Source of the DNA: Bacillota bacterium
GTDB taxonomy: Bacteria; Bacillota; Clostridia; Lachnospirales; Lachnospiraceae
Reading direction: 5' to 3'
DNA length: 64,000 nt
Assembly (NCBI GenBank): GCA_023398375.1
Contig: JAEWSH010000084.1
Location: 407,632 to 471,631, forward strand
The stretch's first letter is position 1. The number at the start of each line of letters is the position of its first letter. The notes beneath the pieces were generated by a model, which saw nothing but the letters and a program-made list of their open reading frames with translations, was not told where the DNA came from and ran no database searches. Below, piece by piece: positions 27,161-36,413 of this stretch. The translations under genes and the position numbers were made by a program.

Positions 27161-28651
27161 TTGGATTTTGTACAAAACTTTCCTTGTTTTTCTATTGTAT
27201 TATCAATGTTTGCAAGTATTATAAGTTCAGCATTAAATGGAAAACATGCAAAATGGTTAAATACAATTGTCTTATTCTTAATTAGTATGATGTCAGGAAT
27301 CCTATTAATATACTTAATAGGAAGAGGACAAAGTTATGTATATATGATGGGTAGATTTCCTGCACCTTGGGGAAATGAAATCAGAGCCGGGGTTCTGGAA
27401 GCCGGTATGGCATTTTTCTTTTGTATTATTATGATATTATCTTTATTTGGCGGCAGAAGTAATTTAGAGGCAGAAGTTGATCCTGAGAAAATAAATTTGT
27501 ATTATATCATGATTAATTTACTATTAAGTTCATTGCTTGCTTTGGTCTATACTAATGACTTATTTACTGCTTATGTTTTTGTAGAGATTAATACCATATC
27601 TGCGTGTGGACTTATTATGATCAGGCAGACAGGACGAACGATTGAAGCTGCAACAAGATATATGATTATGAGTCTGCTCGGTTCCGGTCTTCTATTAATG
27701 GGATTATGTATGTTATATGATATTACCGGGCACTTGTTAATGAGTAATATAAAACAAAGTGTTGTTCAGATAGTAGCGGAAGGAATTTATACAGTTCCTT
27801 TGTTAGTCACAATTGGTATTATCAGTGTCGGACTTGCCATTAAGAGTGCTCTTTATCCATTTCATACATGGCTGCCTGATGCATATGGATATTCAACAGT
27901 ATCCTCTGCAGCAATTCTTTCTAGCCTTGTGTCAAAAGGTTATATTTTCTTGCTGATTAAGATATTTTATCGTGTAATTGGTTTTACTATTATTTGCAAT
28001 AGCAGGGTTATAAATCTTTTATTTGTATTTGGTATAGCCGGAATGATTATGGGATCTTTAAGTGCAATAAAAGAAAATGATATCAGAAGGATGATTGCAT
28101 TTTCTTCAGTTGCTCAGATTGGTTATATTTATATGGGATTAGGACTTGGGACAGAATTAGGTGTGGTCGCAAGTATTTATCATATTCTGTCACATGCAGC
28201 AACAAAATCCTTATTATTTATAGCAGCTATTGGTCTTACAGATGTATCCGGAAAACACAGACAGTTTTCAAATCTTACAGGATCCGGTTATAGAAATATA
28301 GTTGCTGGATTTGCATTTACGATTGGCTCTTTATCAATTGTAGGTATCCCAGTATTTTCCGGATTTATTAGCAAATTATTATTTTCACAGGCAGCAGTAC
28401 AGTCAAATATAAAAATGCTTCCAGTTTTAATTGCATTGGCAATTAGTACTATCTTAAATGCAATTTATTTTATGAAAACAGTGATTCGTATTTATACTCC
28501 CATCAATACAGAATATAAATCAATTAAATTCGGAGAATGTAAAATTTATGGAATCACATTGATTTGTTTTATTATTTTAAATATTATTCTTGGAATGTAT
28601 TCTCAACCAATTGTAGACCTGATAGAGAGCGGACTTAATATGTTTACATAG
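27161..28651 (+). CDS. Antiporter-like proton channel subunit 1 (NuoN/MrpD family)
   Basis: A 496-residue, about 14-helix protein of the NuoL/M/N family. The channel residues are kept: the TM5 glutamate E142 (FVEINTIS) and TM7 lysine K228 (AIKSALYPFHTWLPDAY), followed by SSAAILSSLVSKGYIFL. It starts with TTG ten bases after AAGGAGGG. In Mrp/Mbh complexes such subunits couple cation and proton movement; this is the first of four in a row. Confidence 0.88.
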   Translation: MDFVQNFPCFSIVLSMFASIISSALNGKHAKWLNTIVLFLISMMSGILLIYLIGRGQSYVYMMGRFPAPWGNEIRAGVLEAGMAFFFCIIMILSLFGGRSNLEAEVDPEKINLYYIMINLLLSSLLALVYTNDLFTAYVFVEINTISACGLIMIRQTGRTIEAATRYMIMSLLGSGLLLMGLCMLYDITGHLLMSNIKQSVVQIVAEGIYTVPLLVTIGIISVGLAIKSALYPFHTWLPDAYGYSTVSSAAILSSLVSKGYIFLLIKIFYRVIGFTIICNSRVINLLFVFGIAGMIMGSLSAIKENDIRRMIAFSSVAQIGYIYMGLGLGTELGVVASIYHILSHAATKSLLFIAAIGLTDVSGKHRQFSNLTGSGYRNIVAGFAFTIGSLSIVGIPVFSGFISKLLFSQAAVQSNIKMLPVLIALAISTILNAIYFMKTVIRIYTPINTEYKSIKFGECKIYGITLICFIILNIILGMYSQPIVDLIESGLNMFT

Positions 28652-28706
28652 AAAAGTTTGAGAGAAGAAATTATGCGCGATGAAAGGTCGCAGATGGGAG
28701 CTAAGA

Positions 28707-30185
28707 ATGAATCAATCTGTTATGGTACTTTTTCCTATTTTTTTTCCAATTTTTTCAGGAATTGCTTTATTAGTGATGCCAAAAATGAAAGTAAGAAGAA
28801 ACTTAATTACTTTTTTATTGGTTATTTTAATACTAACAGGAATTTTGGTGCTAAATGCAATTATAAGTTGTACAGAAGGAATCGTACTTTTCTGGTTGAC
28901 GAAAAATATACCGATTTTTTTTAAAATTGACGCACTAGGGAAAATTTTTGTAAGTATTGTAATAATCGTTTGGATACTTGCAGGTTTCTTTTCATTTGAG
29001 TATATGAAACATGAGCAGAATGAAAAAAGGTATTTTGCTTTTTATTTAATTGCTTTAGGTGTATTAGTAGGGTTAGATTTTTCGGGAAATCTTATTACGA
29101 TGTACATGTTTTATGAATTAATAACATTAATGTTAATTCCACTTATTATACATAATATGTCAAGAGAAGCAATTATGGCCGGATTAAAATATTTATTCTA
29201 TTCTTTATGCGGTGCATATATGGCTTTATTTGGATTGTTCTTTTTATCTAAGTATGCTACTGACTGGACTTTTCATCCCGGTGGAGTATTAGATATGAAT
29301 TTAGTACAGGGACATGAGACATTAATTTTAGTGATTACTTTCTTAATGATTATGGGCTTTGGAGTAAAGGCAGGTATGTTCCCTTTACATGCCTGGTTAC
29401 CAACAGCGCACCCGGTTGCACCAGCACCAGCATCAGCTGTACTATCTGGTATTATTGTAAAAAGTGGTGCTCTTGCTATCATTCGTGTTATTTATTATAT
29501 GGTGGGAGCTGATTTCTTAAGGGGTACCTGGGTACAATATGTTTGGATGACATTAATACTAATAACTATATTTATGGGATCCATGCTAGCTTATAAAGAA
29601 CCAGTAATGAAGAAAAGATTTGCTTATTCAACGGTAAGTCAGATTTCTTATATCTTATTTGGACTGGCGTTGATGAATCCTGTTGGAATGACAGGTGCAT
29701 TATTACATATTATATTCCATGCATTTATTAAAACAACATTATTTTTAATAGCTGGAGCGATCATTTATCAGACAGGAAAGGTAAGTGTGGATCAATTAAC
29801 AGGTATTGGAAAAGAAATGCCCGTTACTATTTGGTGTTATACATTTGTTTCAATCGCATTAATCGGTATTCCTCCAATGAGTGGATTTGTAAGTAAATGG
29901 TATCTTGCAACAGGCCCTTTACAAACAGGGATACCGGTATTTTCCTGGTTGGGACCTGTTATTTTATTGATTAGTGCACTTTTGACGGCAGGATATTTAC
30001 TTCCAATTACAATAAACGGATTTTTTCCGGGAAATGATTTTGATTACGAAAAGTGTAAAAAAAATGAACCTTCTAATTGGATGCTCATTCCAATTATTAT
30101 ATTAACTATATTAGCTGTTATTTTGGGAATTATGCCGAATGGACTTATCTCTTATATAACCCAGCTAGTAGAAACATTACTGTAG
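28707..30185 (+). CDS. Antiporter-like proton channel subunit 2 (NuoM/MrpD family)
   Basis: About 492 residues, 14 predicted helices. Key residues are E137 (MFYELITL) and K221 (GFGVKAGMFPLHAWLPTAHPVAPAPAS), with a typical IVKSGALAIIR stretch. I prefer the ATG at 28707 (GGGAG six bases upstream) to the ATG at 28680, whose extra residues MKGRRWELR look non-native. It is close in sequence to the next subunit, suggesting gene duplication within the operon. Confidence 0.87.
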   Translation: MNQSVMVLFPIFFPIFSGIALLVMPKMKVRRNLITFLLVILILTGILVLNAIISCTEGIVLFWLTKNIPIFFKIDALGKIFVSIVIIVWILAGFFSFEYMKHEQNEKRYFAFYLIALGVLVGLDFSGNLITMYMFYELITLMLIPLIIHNMSREAIMAGLKYLFYSLCGAYMALFGLFFLSKYATDWTFHPGGVLDMNLVQGHETLILVITFLMIMGFGVKAGMFPLHAWLPTAHPVAPAPASAVLSGIIVKSGALAIIRVIYYMVGADFLRGTWVQYVWMTLILITIFMGSMLAYKEPVMKKRFAYSTVSQISYILFGLALMNPVGMTGALLHIIFHAFIKTTLFLIAGAIIYQTGKVSVDQLTGIGKEMPVTIWCYTFVSIALIGIPPMSGFVSKWYLATGPLQTGIPVFSWLGPVILLISALLTAGYLLPITINGFFPGNDFDYEKCKKNEPSNWMLIPIIILTILAVILGIMPNGLISYITQLVETLL

Positions 30186-30194
30186 GAGGGGGGA

Positions 30195-31676
30195 ATGAAT
30201 ATGAATGCAAGCTTCATGTTTATTGTTGTTTTGATTCCATTTATCGGAGGAATACTGGTTCCTTTGATTTCTTTTAAGAACAGAAAGCAAATGGCTGTTT
30301 TTCTTGAAACAGTAGTTATTGTGAATACCTTATTTGTTTATTTCTTATTGCTGAATAGACCTGATACAACTTTTACGATTATTCATTTTACAGGAAATCT
30401 TTCACTTACTTTTAAATTAGATGGTATGGCATGCATCTTTGCTGGACTTGTTTCAACTTTATGGCCGTTGGCTACTTTATATTCTTTAGAATATATGAGA
30501 CAGGAAGAACATGAAAAAGCATTCTTTATGTTCTATACGGTTACTTATGGAGTTACACTTGGAATTGCAATGGCGGGTAATATTTTGACAATGTATTTTT
30601 TCTACGAGTTGTTAACACTTGTTACAGTACCGCTCGTTATGCATACATTAACAAGAGAGGCAATTTTGGCGAGCCGCAAATATCTGTATTATTCTTTAGG
30701 CGGCGCAGCATTTGCATTTATTGGAGTTATTTTTATTATTGTATATGGAAATTCCATGGATTTTGTACTTGGAGGAATCTTAAATATAAGTAAGATTCAG
30801 AATCACCGTAACGTATTGCTATTGGTATATGTATTAAGTTTCTTTGGATTTGGTGTAAAGGCTGCTATCTGTCCATTTAATTCATGGCTGCCAGAAGCAG
30901 GCGTTGCGCCTACTCCTGTTACGGCCTTGCTTCACGCAGTTGCGGTTGTTAAATCGGGTGCTTTTGCAATATTAAGAATTACCTATTTTAGTTTCGGAGC
31001 AGATTTTATCAGAGGAACATGGGCGCAATATGTAGTAATGGCATTTGTGATCTTCACAATTGTATATGGTTGCAGCATGGCTTTAAAAGAAACACATCTG
31101 AAGAGACGTCTCGCATATTCTACGATTAGTAATTTATCATATATTTTATTTGGTGCAGTTATTATGACACCATTGGGTTTGGTTGGAGCTTTGAGCCACT
31201 TGGTTTTTCATGCTGTTATGAAGATATGTTCTTTCTTTTGTGCTGGTGCTGTAATTTATAAAACAGAAAAACTATATATTCACGAACTAACTGGTTTTGG
31301 TAGAAAGATGCCAAAGGTATTTGGTATCTTTACTGTTTCTGCGCTTGCATTGATGGGTGTTCCGGGATTATGTGGATTTATCAGTAAATATAATCTGGCA
31401 TATGCAGCAGTACAAAGTGAGAATCTGTTGGCATATATAGGAGTTGGTGCTTTGCTGATATCAGCATTGTTGACAGCTATTTATATGTTGAGTATTGTGA
31501 TGAGAGCATTTTTTCCTGCGGAAGGATTTGATTATGATACAATTAAAGATGTAAAAGATCCTAATTGGTTAATGATTCTTCCATTATCATTATTTGCTAT
31601 TGCCATTATTTTCTTTGGTCTACATTCAGCACCGATTGTTTCCATTTTTACAGATGTAGCAAATGGTGTATTTTAG
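30195..31676 (+). CDS. Antiporter-like proton channel subunit 3 (NuoM/MrpD family)
   Basis: A 493-residue, 14-helix protein with E138 (FFYELLTL) and K222 (GFGVKAAICPFNSWLPEAGVAPTPVTALLHAVAVVKSG). A strong AGGAGGGGGG precedes two possible starts, 30195 and 30201. Like subunit 2 it carries a ...LKRRLAYSTISNLSYILFG region and the C-terminal FFPAEGFDYDTIK/PNWLM segment, strengthening the idea that subunits 2 and 3 are paralogues by tandem duplication. Confidence 0.87.
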   Translation: MNMNASFMFIVVLIPFIGGILVPLISFKNRKQMAVFLETVVIVNTLFVYFLLLNRPDTTFTIIHFTGNLSLTFKLDGMACIFAGLVSTLWPLATLYSLEYMRQEEHEKAFFMFYTVTYGVTLGIAMAGNILTMYFFYELLTLVTVPLVMHTLTREAILASRKYLYYSLGGAAFAFIGVIFIIVYGNSMDFVLGGILNISKIQNHRNVLLLVYVLSFFGFGVKAAICPFNSWLPEAGVAPTPVTALLHAVAVVKSGAFAILRITYFSFGADFIRGTWAQYVVMAFVIFTIVYGCSMALKETHLKRRLAYSTISNLSYILFGAVIMTPLGLVGALSHLVFHAVMKICSFFCAGAVIYKTEKLYIHELTGFGRKMPKVFGIFTVSALALMGVPGLCGFISKYNLAYAAVQSENLLAYIGVGALLISALLTAIYMLSIVMRAFFPAEGFDYDTIKDVKDPNWLMILPLSLFAIAIIFFGLHSAPIVSIFTDVANGVF

Positions 31677-31691
31677 GAGGGAGGTATCCAT

Positions 31692-33782
31692 TTGAACGGA
31701 GATTTTATTTTGTTATTTTTAGTTTTTTTCCCAATCATAGGAGCCCTATTATCCTATGTGATTGGTAGAATTCATAAATCAGTCAGAGATTATTTTGTCA
31801 TTTTTATAACGGTTATAGAATTTATTAGTTTTTTAATTTTATTTATAAATGTTGGGAATGGTGCTGCAATAGCAGATTTTATTTGGGTAGATTTTTGTGG
31901 CAGAGGATTACACTTATCTTTAGATGGATTTCGTGTATTATATGGTTCTATCGCTGCTTTTATGTGGATGATGACAACAATTTTTTCAAAAGAATATTTT
32001 ACACTTTATCGTAATAGAAACAGGTATTATTTATTTCTTTTATTAACATTAGGTGCGACTATCGGTGTGTTTTTATCAGCAGATCTATATACTACGTTTG
32101 TATTTTTTGAAATGATGTCTCTTACTTCTTATGTATGGGTAGCTCAGGATGAAAAGAAAGAATCACTACATGCAGCAGAAACATATTTGGCAATTGCTAT
32201 TATAGGTGGTCTAGTCATGCTGATGGGGATTTTCTTACTTTATGATGCGATTGGTATTTTGGAAATATCGCAGATTTTAGCAGCTTGTCATGCATATCCA
32301 GATAAAAAACGTCTCTTCGTGGCAGGGATTTGCTTGTTCTTTGGTTTTAGTGCCAAAGCAGGCGCATTTCCATTACATATTTGGTTACCTAAGGCGCATC
32401 CGGTTGCGCCGGCACCTGCAAGTGCATTACTTTCTGGTATTTTAACGAAGTCAGGTGTATTTGGAATATTGATAGTTAGTTGTAATATTTTTTTATATGA
32501 TAAAAATTGGGGTTATTTTCTTCTCGTACTTGGTGTGTGTACAATGTTTGGCGGAGCATTACTTGCAATTTTTTCCGTTGATTTAAAAAGAACACTTGCT
32601 TGTTCCTCGATGTCACAAATAGGATTCATTTTAGTGGGTGTTGGTATGCAGTGTATGCTAGGTAAAGAAAATGGACTGGCAGTCAGAGGTTCTTTACTTC
32701 ATATGGTAAATCATTCTTTGATTAAATTAGTATTATTTATGGCAGCAGGCGTTATAGTTATGAACATTCATAAATTGAATTTGAATGATATTAGAGGATT
32801 TGGCCATAAAAAACCTTTATTGAATTTTATCTTTTTAATGGGTGCATTTGGTATCAGTGGTATTCCCTTATGGAATGGATATGTCAGTAAGACTCTGATA
32901 CATGAGAGTATTATAGAATACATTACTGAATTAAAAATTGAAAATATGGTTTCTATGAGTATGATTTTTAAAGGTGTAGAATGGTTTTTTTTAATTAGCG
33001 GCGGTCTCACAGTGGCTTATATGATAAAGCTCTACGTAGCCGTGTTTGTAGAAAAAAATAATAGTAATGAAGAACAAAAAAGATTTGACAGTTCATATAG
33101 AACATATATGAATTCTCAAAGTACAGTTGCTTTGTCAGTAAGTGCAATATTACTTCCAATTCTAGGATGTTTTTCCGATTTTACCTTGAATCGGATCGCA
33201 GATATGGGGCAGGGATTTATGCATTTAGATGAAAATAACAAAATCATTAATTACTTTAGTCCAGATAACTTAAAAGGTGGAATTATTTCCATTTTAATTG
33301 GTGTAATTGTTTATATTCTAATAGTTCGCATTTGTTTAATGAATAAAAATCAAAATGGAAAAACTGTTTATATTGATGCATGGCCAAAATGGCTTGATTT
33401 AGAAGAACTCATATACAGACCTGTTTTATTAAAAGGATTGCCTTTTTTATGTGGAATCATATGCAGGGTTTTAGATAGTGTGCTTGACTGGATAGTGGTC
33501 TTTCTTAGAAAAACGGTATATAAGGATAGAAAAATACCACATGAATTACCGGAAGGTACAAAATTTACACATACATTAGGAATCGTATTAAATAATATAT
33601 ATCGCATTTTTCATAAAGGAAAGAAAAAAACAGGAAATAATTCTTATGTACATGTAGCAGCAGTTAAAAGAGAAGAAATAAGAGAAAATTTAATGATAAT
33701 TGAAAGAAGTCTATCTTTTGGTCTGTTTATGTTTTGTCTTGGACTTTGTATGACATTGATTTATTTGTTATTTTTGAAATAA
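31692..33782 (+). CDS. Large antiporter-like channel subunit 4 (NuoL/MrpA-like, extended)
   Basis: A 696-residue protein, the longest of the four. The N-terminal ~450 residues are a channel module with E140 (FFEMMSLT) and K222 (GFSAKAGAFPLHIWLPKAHPVAPAPAS). The rest holds three or more extra helices separated by charged loops and ends in a single helix (SFGLFMFCLGLCMTLIYLLFL). It is not followed by the MrpA tail, because that part is encoded by the separate upstream genes. The TTG start follows AGGAGGGAGG. It is the last gene of the operon; no clear terminator is visible after it. Confidence 0.83.
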   Translation: MNGDFILLFLVFFPIIGALLSYVIGRIHKSVRDYFVIFITVIEFISFLILFINVGNGAAIADFIWVDFCGRGLHLSLDGFRVLYGSIAAFMWMMTTIFSKEYFTLYRNRNRYYLFLLLTLGATIGVFLSADLYTTFVFFEMMSLTSYVWVAQDEKKESLHAAETYLAIAIIGGLVMLMGIFLLYDAIGILEISQILAACHAYPDKKRLFVAGICLFFGFSAKAGAFPLHIWLPKAHPVAPAPASALLSGILTKSGVFGILIVSCNIFLYDKNWGYFLLVLGVCTMFGGALLAIFSVDLKRTLACSSMSQIGFILVGVGMQCMLGKENGLAVRGSLLHMVNHSLIKLVLFMAAGVIVMNIHKLNLNDIRGFGHKKPLLNFIFLMGAFGISGIPLWNGYVSKTLIHESIIEYITELKIENMVSMSMIFKGVEWFFLISGGLTVAYMIKLYVAVFVEKNNSNEEQKRFDSSYRTYMNSQSTVALSVSAILLPILGCFSDFTLNRIADMGQGFMHLDENNKIINYFSPDNLKGGIISILIGVIVYILIVRICLMNKNQNGKTVYIDAWPKWLDLEELIYRPVLLKGLPFLCGIICRVLDSVLDWIVVFLRKTVYKDRKIPHELPEGTKFTHTLGIVLNNIYRIFHKGKKKTGNNSYVHVAAVKREEIRENLMIIERSLSFGLFMFCLGLCMTLIYLLFLK

Positions 33783-33841
33783 ATTTATAATGAATAATCA
33801 TATAGGATAATGTCCTCTTCCTACTCATACAGTTTTTTAAT

Positions 33842-33871
33842 TTGACTTTTATTGAATAGTCTGGGTATACT
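33842..33871 (+). promoter_or_regulatory. Probable mntP promoter
   Basis: TTGACT at 33842-33847 and TATACT at 33866-33871 (18-base spacing), about 35 bases before the mntP ATG. The leader is too short for a yybP-ykoY manganese riboswitch downstream of this promoter, and its conserved core is not seen. Confidence 0.55.
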
Positions 33872-33907
33872 TATTAAGAATATTTTGATTAAGCAGGAGA
33901 AAAGAAT

Positions 33908-34468
33908 ATGAACTTATGGGAATTGCTGATTATTGCAATTGGCTTATCAATGGATGCTTTTGCTGTGTCTATTTGCAAAGGTTTATCTATGAAGAAAATG
34001 GACTGGAAGAATGCAATAATTGTTGGTTTCTATTTTGGATTTTTTCAGGCTGGTATGCCTTTGATAGGGTACTTTTTAGGCATTCAATTTAGAGGAATGA
34101 TACAGAATATAGATCATTGGGTTGCATTTATTCTATTATCATTAATAGGAATAAATATGATAAAAGAGGCTTTAAGCAAATCAGAAGAAGAGGCATGCCC
34201 GTTATTTGATGTGAGGACAATGCTGTTACTTGCACTTGCGACGAGTATTGATGCTTTAGCAGTAGGTGTTACATTTGCATTTTTAAGTGTTAATATTGTT
34301 CCGGCTGTTTCCCTGATTGGAATAACAACTTTTACATTATCTATTTTAGGTATTAAGATCGGAAATGTATTTGGAGCAAAATACAAATCGAAATCGGAAC
34401 TTGCCGGAGGCATCATACTAATTCTTATGGGAGTTAAGATTTTGTTGCAGCATTTAGGAATATTGTGA
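33908..34468 (+). CDS. mntP: Manganese efflux pump MntP
   Basis: A 186-residue, six-helix exporter. It contains the duplicated MntP signature: IGLSMDAFAVSICKGL near residue 12 and ATSIDALAVGVTFAFL near 113, whose aspartates sit in helices 1 and 4. It removes excess Mn2+ from the cytosol. RBS AGGAG. It has its own promoter and stands between the Mrp-type operon and a Cof-type phosphatase gene. Confidence 0.95.
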   Translation: MNLWELLIIAIGLSMDAFAVSICKGLSMKKMDWKNAIIVGFYFGFFQAGMPLIGYFLGIQFRGMIQNIDHWVAFILLSLIGINMIKEALSKSEEEACPLFDVRTMLLLALATSIDALAVGVTFAFLSVNIVPAVSLIGITTFTLSILGIKIGNVFGAKYKSKSELAGGIILILMGVKILLQHLGIL

Positions 34469-34496
34469 ATATACAGTTAAGAGAAAGAGAGAATTT

Positions 34497-35315
34497 ATGA
34501 ATAAGGATGTGAATCAAAAAGTATTAGTTTTAGATATAGATGGTACTTTAACAAATTCAGATAAAGTCATTACAGAGGCAACGAGACAAGGTATAATCAA
34601 TATTCAGGAAAGAGGTCATATTGTAATATTAGCATCAGGAAGACCAACGCCAGGCATGAAAAAATATGCGGAAGAGTTGGAACTTGAGAAGTATGGTGGT
34701 TATTTATTATCTTTTAATGGTGCAAGAATTACAAATTGTAAGACAAAAGAGATTATTTTCCAGCAGGCTTTGCCGTCTGAAGTTATTCCAAAGATATATC
34801 AATTTGCGCAAAAAAATGATTGTGGAATTATCACATATATTGACAACTGTATTATATCAGGAAGAAGACTTGATAAGTATTTGGAATTGGAATCAAGAAT
34901 CAATAATCTTCCTTTGAAGCAGGTAAATAATTTTGAAGAATATCAAAAATATGATATCAATAAATGTTTGTTAACGGCTGATCCGGAACTGGCAGTTCAA
35001 TATGAGAAAAAACTGCAGGAAGTATTTAAAGGGATATTAAGTATCTATCGATCAGAGCCATTTTTTATAGAAGTTATGCCTTTGAATATAGATAAGGCAA
35101 CTTCTCTTGATAAAATGTTAGCAAGTGTAGGTCTGACCAGAGAAAATGCAATTTGTTGCGGTGATGGTTTTAATGATATGACAATGATTCAATATGCCGG
35201 ACTTGGAGTTGCTATGGGAAATGCACAGCCAGCTATAAAAGATGCAGCAGATTATATTACAAAATCAAATGATGAAGATGGAATTGCTCATATTATTGAT
35301 AAATTTATTTTATAG
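34497..35315 (+). CDS. Cof-type HAD-IIB hydrolase (sugar/nucleotide phosphatase)
   Basis: A 272-residue haloacid-dehalogenase phosphatase: motif I DIDGTLTNSD near residue 14, motif II ILASGR, a C2B cap domain in the middle, and motif III/IV NIDKATSLDKML with GDGFNDMTMI. Such proteins dephosphorylate sugar phosphates, FMN or nucleotide intermediates; the substrate cannot be read from sequence. It begins 28 bases after mntP and probably shares its transcript, which ends at the terminator after it. Confidence 0.92.
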   Translation: MNKDVNQKVLVLDIDGTLTNSDKVITEATRQGIINIQERGHIVILASGRPTPGMKKYAEELELEKYGGYLLSFNGARITNCKTKEIIFQQALPSEVIPKIYQFAQKNDCGIITYIDNCIISGRRLDKYLELESRINNLPLKQVNNFEEYQKYDINKCLLTADPELAVQYEKKLQEVFKGILSIYRSEPFFIEVMPLNIDKATSLDKMLASVGLTRENAICCGDGFNDMTMIQYAGLGVAMGNAQPAIKDAADYITKSNDEDGIAHIIDKFIL

Positions 35316-35383
35316 AAATTTCATGTATAAATTATTTCTGACAATTAATGATAACCGCTTGCTATATCAGATATATTTATTTG

Positions 35384-35428
35384 AAAGTAGAATTTTGTAT
35401 TTATAATACAAGTTTCTACTTTTTTTTC
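35384..35428 (+). terminator. Rho-independent terminator after the Cof-type phosphatase
   Basis: AAAGTAGAA with an inner TTGTAT pairs with ATACAA and TTTCTACTTT; eight T residues follow. It separates the mntP-phosphatase unit from the sugar-acid locus. Confidence 0.85.
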
Positions 35429-35500
35429 ATATTTCAGAGCATAGAAATGTGAAAGTAGAAATTATATGATTAACTTAATTTATGTGTAAATAAAAAAAAT

Positions 35501-36367
35501 ATGAATGAAAAGAGAATACAAATGGATTTTCCTTTAGAATTAGCTGATAAAATAGTGAAGATGCTCAATCAAGTTACAAATAATAATGTTAATTTTATGA
35601 ATAATCATGGGATTATAATTGCATCAATACAAAAAAAAAGAATTGGATCAGTTCATGAAGGTGCAAAGCGAATTATGTCAGGGGAAATAGATGAACTTGC
35701 AATAACGGTGGAAGAAGCAGAAAAAATGGCTGGAGCCATGCCCGGATATAATGGTGTTGTTACTTATAAGGATCAAAGAATTGGCTGTATTGGGTTATCA
35801 GGAGATCCTGTAACAATGAAACCATTACAATACCTGGCTGCAATTATTGTTAGGGAAGAGTATGAAAAATATATTGCAAATAACAAGAAGGAAAAAGCAA
35901 TTGAAAAAATTGCTGGTGAAATTGAAGAAATGTCAGCTGCTGTAGAAGAAGTTGCGGCAGGAAGCACCGAAAGTCTTCACCATATCAAAATCATTGAAGA
36001 AAAAGCAGATTGTGCAGAAAAATATTTAAAAAATATCACACTTGTTTTAGATTCCGTGAAAAAAATAGCAGACAAGACAAAACTTCTCGGATTAAATGCA
36101 TCTATAGAGGCAGCCAGAGCCGGAAATACTGGAAAAGGTTTTGCTGTTGTAGCAAAAGAGATCGGAGAATTATCAGCAAACTCAATGAGCGCATTGAAGA
36201 ATATAAATATCATTATGCAGGAAGTAAGTAATTCTATCATTAATATTGCGCAAGGTGTAAGAAATAGTTCAGGAAGTCTTCAACAACAGACGGATGCCAT
36301 AGAAAATATTGGATTAAGTTCACAGGAGATTGAGAATGAAATTGAGAGATTGCTGGAGATTGAATAA
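35501..36367 (+). CDS. Soluble chemoreceptor-like protein with sugar-diacid recognition domain
   Basis: A 288-residue protein with no membrane segment. The N-terminal ~130 residues are a diacid-recognition (Diacid_rec) domain, as in CdaR regulators: NFMNNHGIIIASIQKKRIGSVHEGA and GYNGVVTYKDQRIGCIGLSG. The C-terminal half is a short methyl-accepting chemotaxis signalling helix hairpin. It has the tip sequence KLLGLNASIEAARAG followed by TGKGFAVVAKEIGELSANS. The first domain is paralogous to that of the CdaR-like regulator three genes downstream. The ATG at 35501 lacks a clear RBS; the ATG at 35522 (MDFPLELADK), preceded by AAAAGAGA, matches the paralogue start better. A role in sensing a sugar acid is inferred. 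Confidence 0.85.
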   Translation: MNEKRIQMDFPLELADKIVKMLNQVTNNNVNFMNNHGIIIASIQKKRIGSVHEGAKRIMSGEIDELAITVEEAEKMAGAMPGYNGVVTYKDQRIGCIGLSGDPVTMKPLQYLAAIIVREEYEKYIANNKKEKAIEKIAGEIEEMSAAVEEVAAGSTESLHHIKIIEEKADCAEKYLKNITLVLDSVKKIADKTKLLGLNASIEAARAGNTGKGFAVVAKEIGELSANSMSALKNINIIMQEVSNSIINIAQGVRNSSGSLQQQTDAIENIGLSSQEIENEIERLLEIE

Positions 36368-36413
36368 AAAAGAAAGAAACAATACTGATAGAAAATGAAA
36401 AGGAGAATAAGTA

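Noticed and set aside
28658..28924. 88-codon open frame overlapping the start of channel subunit 2
   Set aside because: Lies in a different frame over a clear antiporter-like subunit; the sequence is not protein-like.
33783..33907. Possible manganese (yybP-ykoY) riboswitch before mntP
   Set aside because: The conserved core of that riboswitch is not visible, and the promoter found leaves only about 30 leader bases.
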